The position numbers and the translations under genes were made by a program. A stretch of DNA of 64,000 nucleotides, taken from Acanthacorydalis orientalis (lineage: Eukaryota > Arthropoda > Insecta > Megaloptera > Corydalidae). Below, in pieces: positions 62,965 to 64,000 of the stretch. Every line of letters begins with the position of its first letter. Position 1 is the first letter of the stretch. The stretch covers positions 18,466,201-18,530,200 of the forward strand of contig CM068314.1 of the NCBI GenBank assembly GCA_034766995.1, in the 5' to 3' direction. The notes beneath the pieces are model-generated. The model saw only the letters and a list, made by a program, of their open reading frames with translations, ran no database searches and had not been told where the DNA came from.

Positions 62965-63596
62965 ATTTTATTCATGTTATTTGAGTTTATTTTATATTCT
63001 TTTTCTTTCAAAAAATTCTCTGTTTTGTACAAATTGACGTTCATTTCACTACATAAAATATGTAATAACTCGAGAGTGTATTATCGTAATACGATGTAAT
63101 GATGTTGCTAGATTAATATTTTACAAAATCAAATAATCATTTTTATACACATTCAGAACTGATAAATGTAAATTAGAATCTTTTTCCGACGAGTTTTTTC
63201 ATTCTGTCGTTTTTAAATTTAATACTGATACGAAACGGAAAAGCACACGTTATATAAAATATCATTAAATAGAACTTTTCTGACACACATGCATACGTTG
63301 TTTTTAAACTATATTAAAATTTCAATGTATTATTTTTATTGGTTATATATTTAAATATTAATCAAGTATTCGTCTACAATATTGTTCATTCTCTATACTT
63401 CATTGTTACGCGTTTTACTTGGATATTTTTGACTCGTCGATTTTCTCCAGACGGCTTTGTCTTGTATAATTTTAGAAAAAAAATAAATGTACTTTAGCTT
63501 AAATAAGTATATAAGACTTATTCACATTTACATTAATAAGGATTAAATTTATTTTTTATGAATATTGGATGATTTTTTCTAAAAAGTATCGATATT
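62965..63596. other. AT-rich DNA without a recognisable gene
   Basis: This is plain A/T-rich sequence. The mariner relic to the right has no recognisable continuation here. Confidence 0.55.
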
Positions 63597-63865
63597 CTAT
63601 ATAGTTTGAGAGAGATTCGCTTCCACTATAGCTTTCAGCATATCATTATCCATCTTGGTTTTAGGTCGCACACATGTCTCAATTTCAAGGTTAAAATTAC
63701 CAGAATAGAAACTATCAAACCATCGACGTACTGTGCGTTCATTAACCACATCTTTCTCAAACACTTTGTTTATATCTCGAGCTGTCTGCTCTGCATTCAT
63801 TACACGACGGAATTCATATTCGAAACTAACACGAATTTTTGATTTATCTATGGTCTTACAAACAT
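63597..63865 (-). pseudogene. mariner transposase 5' fragment, third subfamily
   Basis: On the minus strand a mariner N-terminal domain is readable: IRVSFEYEFRRVMNAEQTAR, then DINKVFEKDVVNERTVRRW, then FDSFYSGNFNLE and DNDMLKAIVEANLSQT. It ends at a TAG where mariner proteins normally continue through a TREL-type segment. The original start is probably the ATG at 63865-63863, put out of frame by a single-base change. The linker and catalytic domain are not found to the left. It differs from the 41199-41390 protein (SGNFNLE rather than AGYESFEDEE) and so belongs to another mariner lineage. The 5' terminus would lie right of about 63900, possibly beyond the window. Confidence 0.82.
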
Positions 63866-64000
63866 TACTTTAATATTTAATTGAATATTAACCAAAAATC
63901 GAAACATACGTTTGAAAGAATGAGGATCTATACCTTCACAAAAAAAAAAATCAGGAAATGTCAATCAAAGTGAAACGTCAGCTATCAAACTTAGCACTTA

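Noticed and set aside
63606..63842. 78-codon plus-strand frame near the right edge
   Set aside because: It is the antisense shadow of the mariner transposase fragment at 63597-63865.
1..64000. CRISPR arrays, operons, prophage or bacterial-type systems
   Set aside because: No spaced direct repeats, ribosome-binding-site/ORF chains or phage genes. The sequence is of eukaryotic character throughout.

Overview
This window looks like AT-rich, gene-poor nuclear DNA from an animal, most likely an insect. The evidence is a base composition of roughly one quarter G+C (by eye), about fifty (TA)n arrays, mariner, Tc1-like, hAT-type and TTAA-flanked (piggyBac-type) elements, no compact operon-like coding, and CpG that is not obviously depleted in the GC-richer patches. 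That last point is compatible with Hymenoptera, but the species cannot be fixed from this sequence. No protein-coding gene, rRNA or canonical tRNA gene can be called with confidence. Nearly all long open frames are read-through of TA arrays (runs of Tyr-Ile) or chance frames.

Layout. 1-9500: AT-rich DNA with a GC-rich block at 1795-2195, a homeobox-site-rich island at 2330-2680 and a 72-bp TTAA-flanked palindromic micro-element at 6867-6938. 9530-9996: a 467-bp TTAA-flanked MITE with four copies of an internal palindrome. 12359-12920, 27026-27587 and 41110-41673: three copies of one fixed-length (562-564 bp), internally deleted mariner, all in the same orientation. 13-17.7 kb: a dense cluster of TA arrays ending in a hAT-like MITE (17151-17549). 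18.5-18.96, 22.0-22.5, 26.27-26.55, 33.0-33.42, 35.83-36.03, 38.57-38.84, 44.03-44.29, 48.41-48.81, 51.41-51.99, 57.88-58.21 and 62.43-62.96 kb: GC-richer islands that may be conserved non-coding elements, promoters or small exons. 37.6-38.25 kb: an interspersed repeat unit interleaved with TA arrays. 47128-47275: a truncated mariner end of a different subfamily. 50028-50230: two tandem copies of a unit with tRNA-like B-box sequence. 59452-60718: a full-length but dead Tc1/mariner-superfamily element with both termini. 61916-62167: two same-orientation mariner ends around a spacer that is duplicated at 41041-41109. 63597-63865: the 5' end of another mariner transposase pseudogene near the right edge.

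The repeats dominate. Non-autonomous DNA transposons have inserted at TA or TTAA, and TA dinucleotide arrays have expanded between and against them. The GC-richer islands are the only parts that look selectively maintained. Several hold an open frame with a plausible splice signal, listed here at low confidence, but at 48.5 kb both strands are open at once, so composition alone can produce this look. The most checkable new observations are the two TTAA elements with central palindromes, the fixed-length mariner MITE with a duplicated flank, and the tandem B-box repeat.
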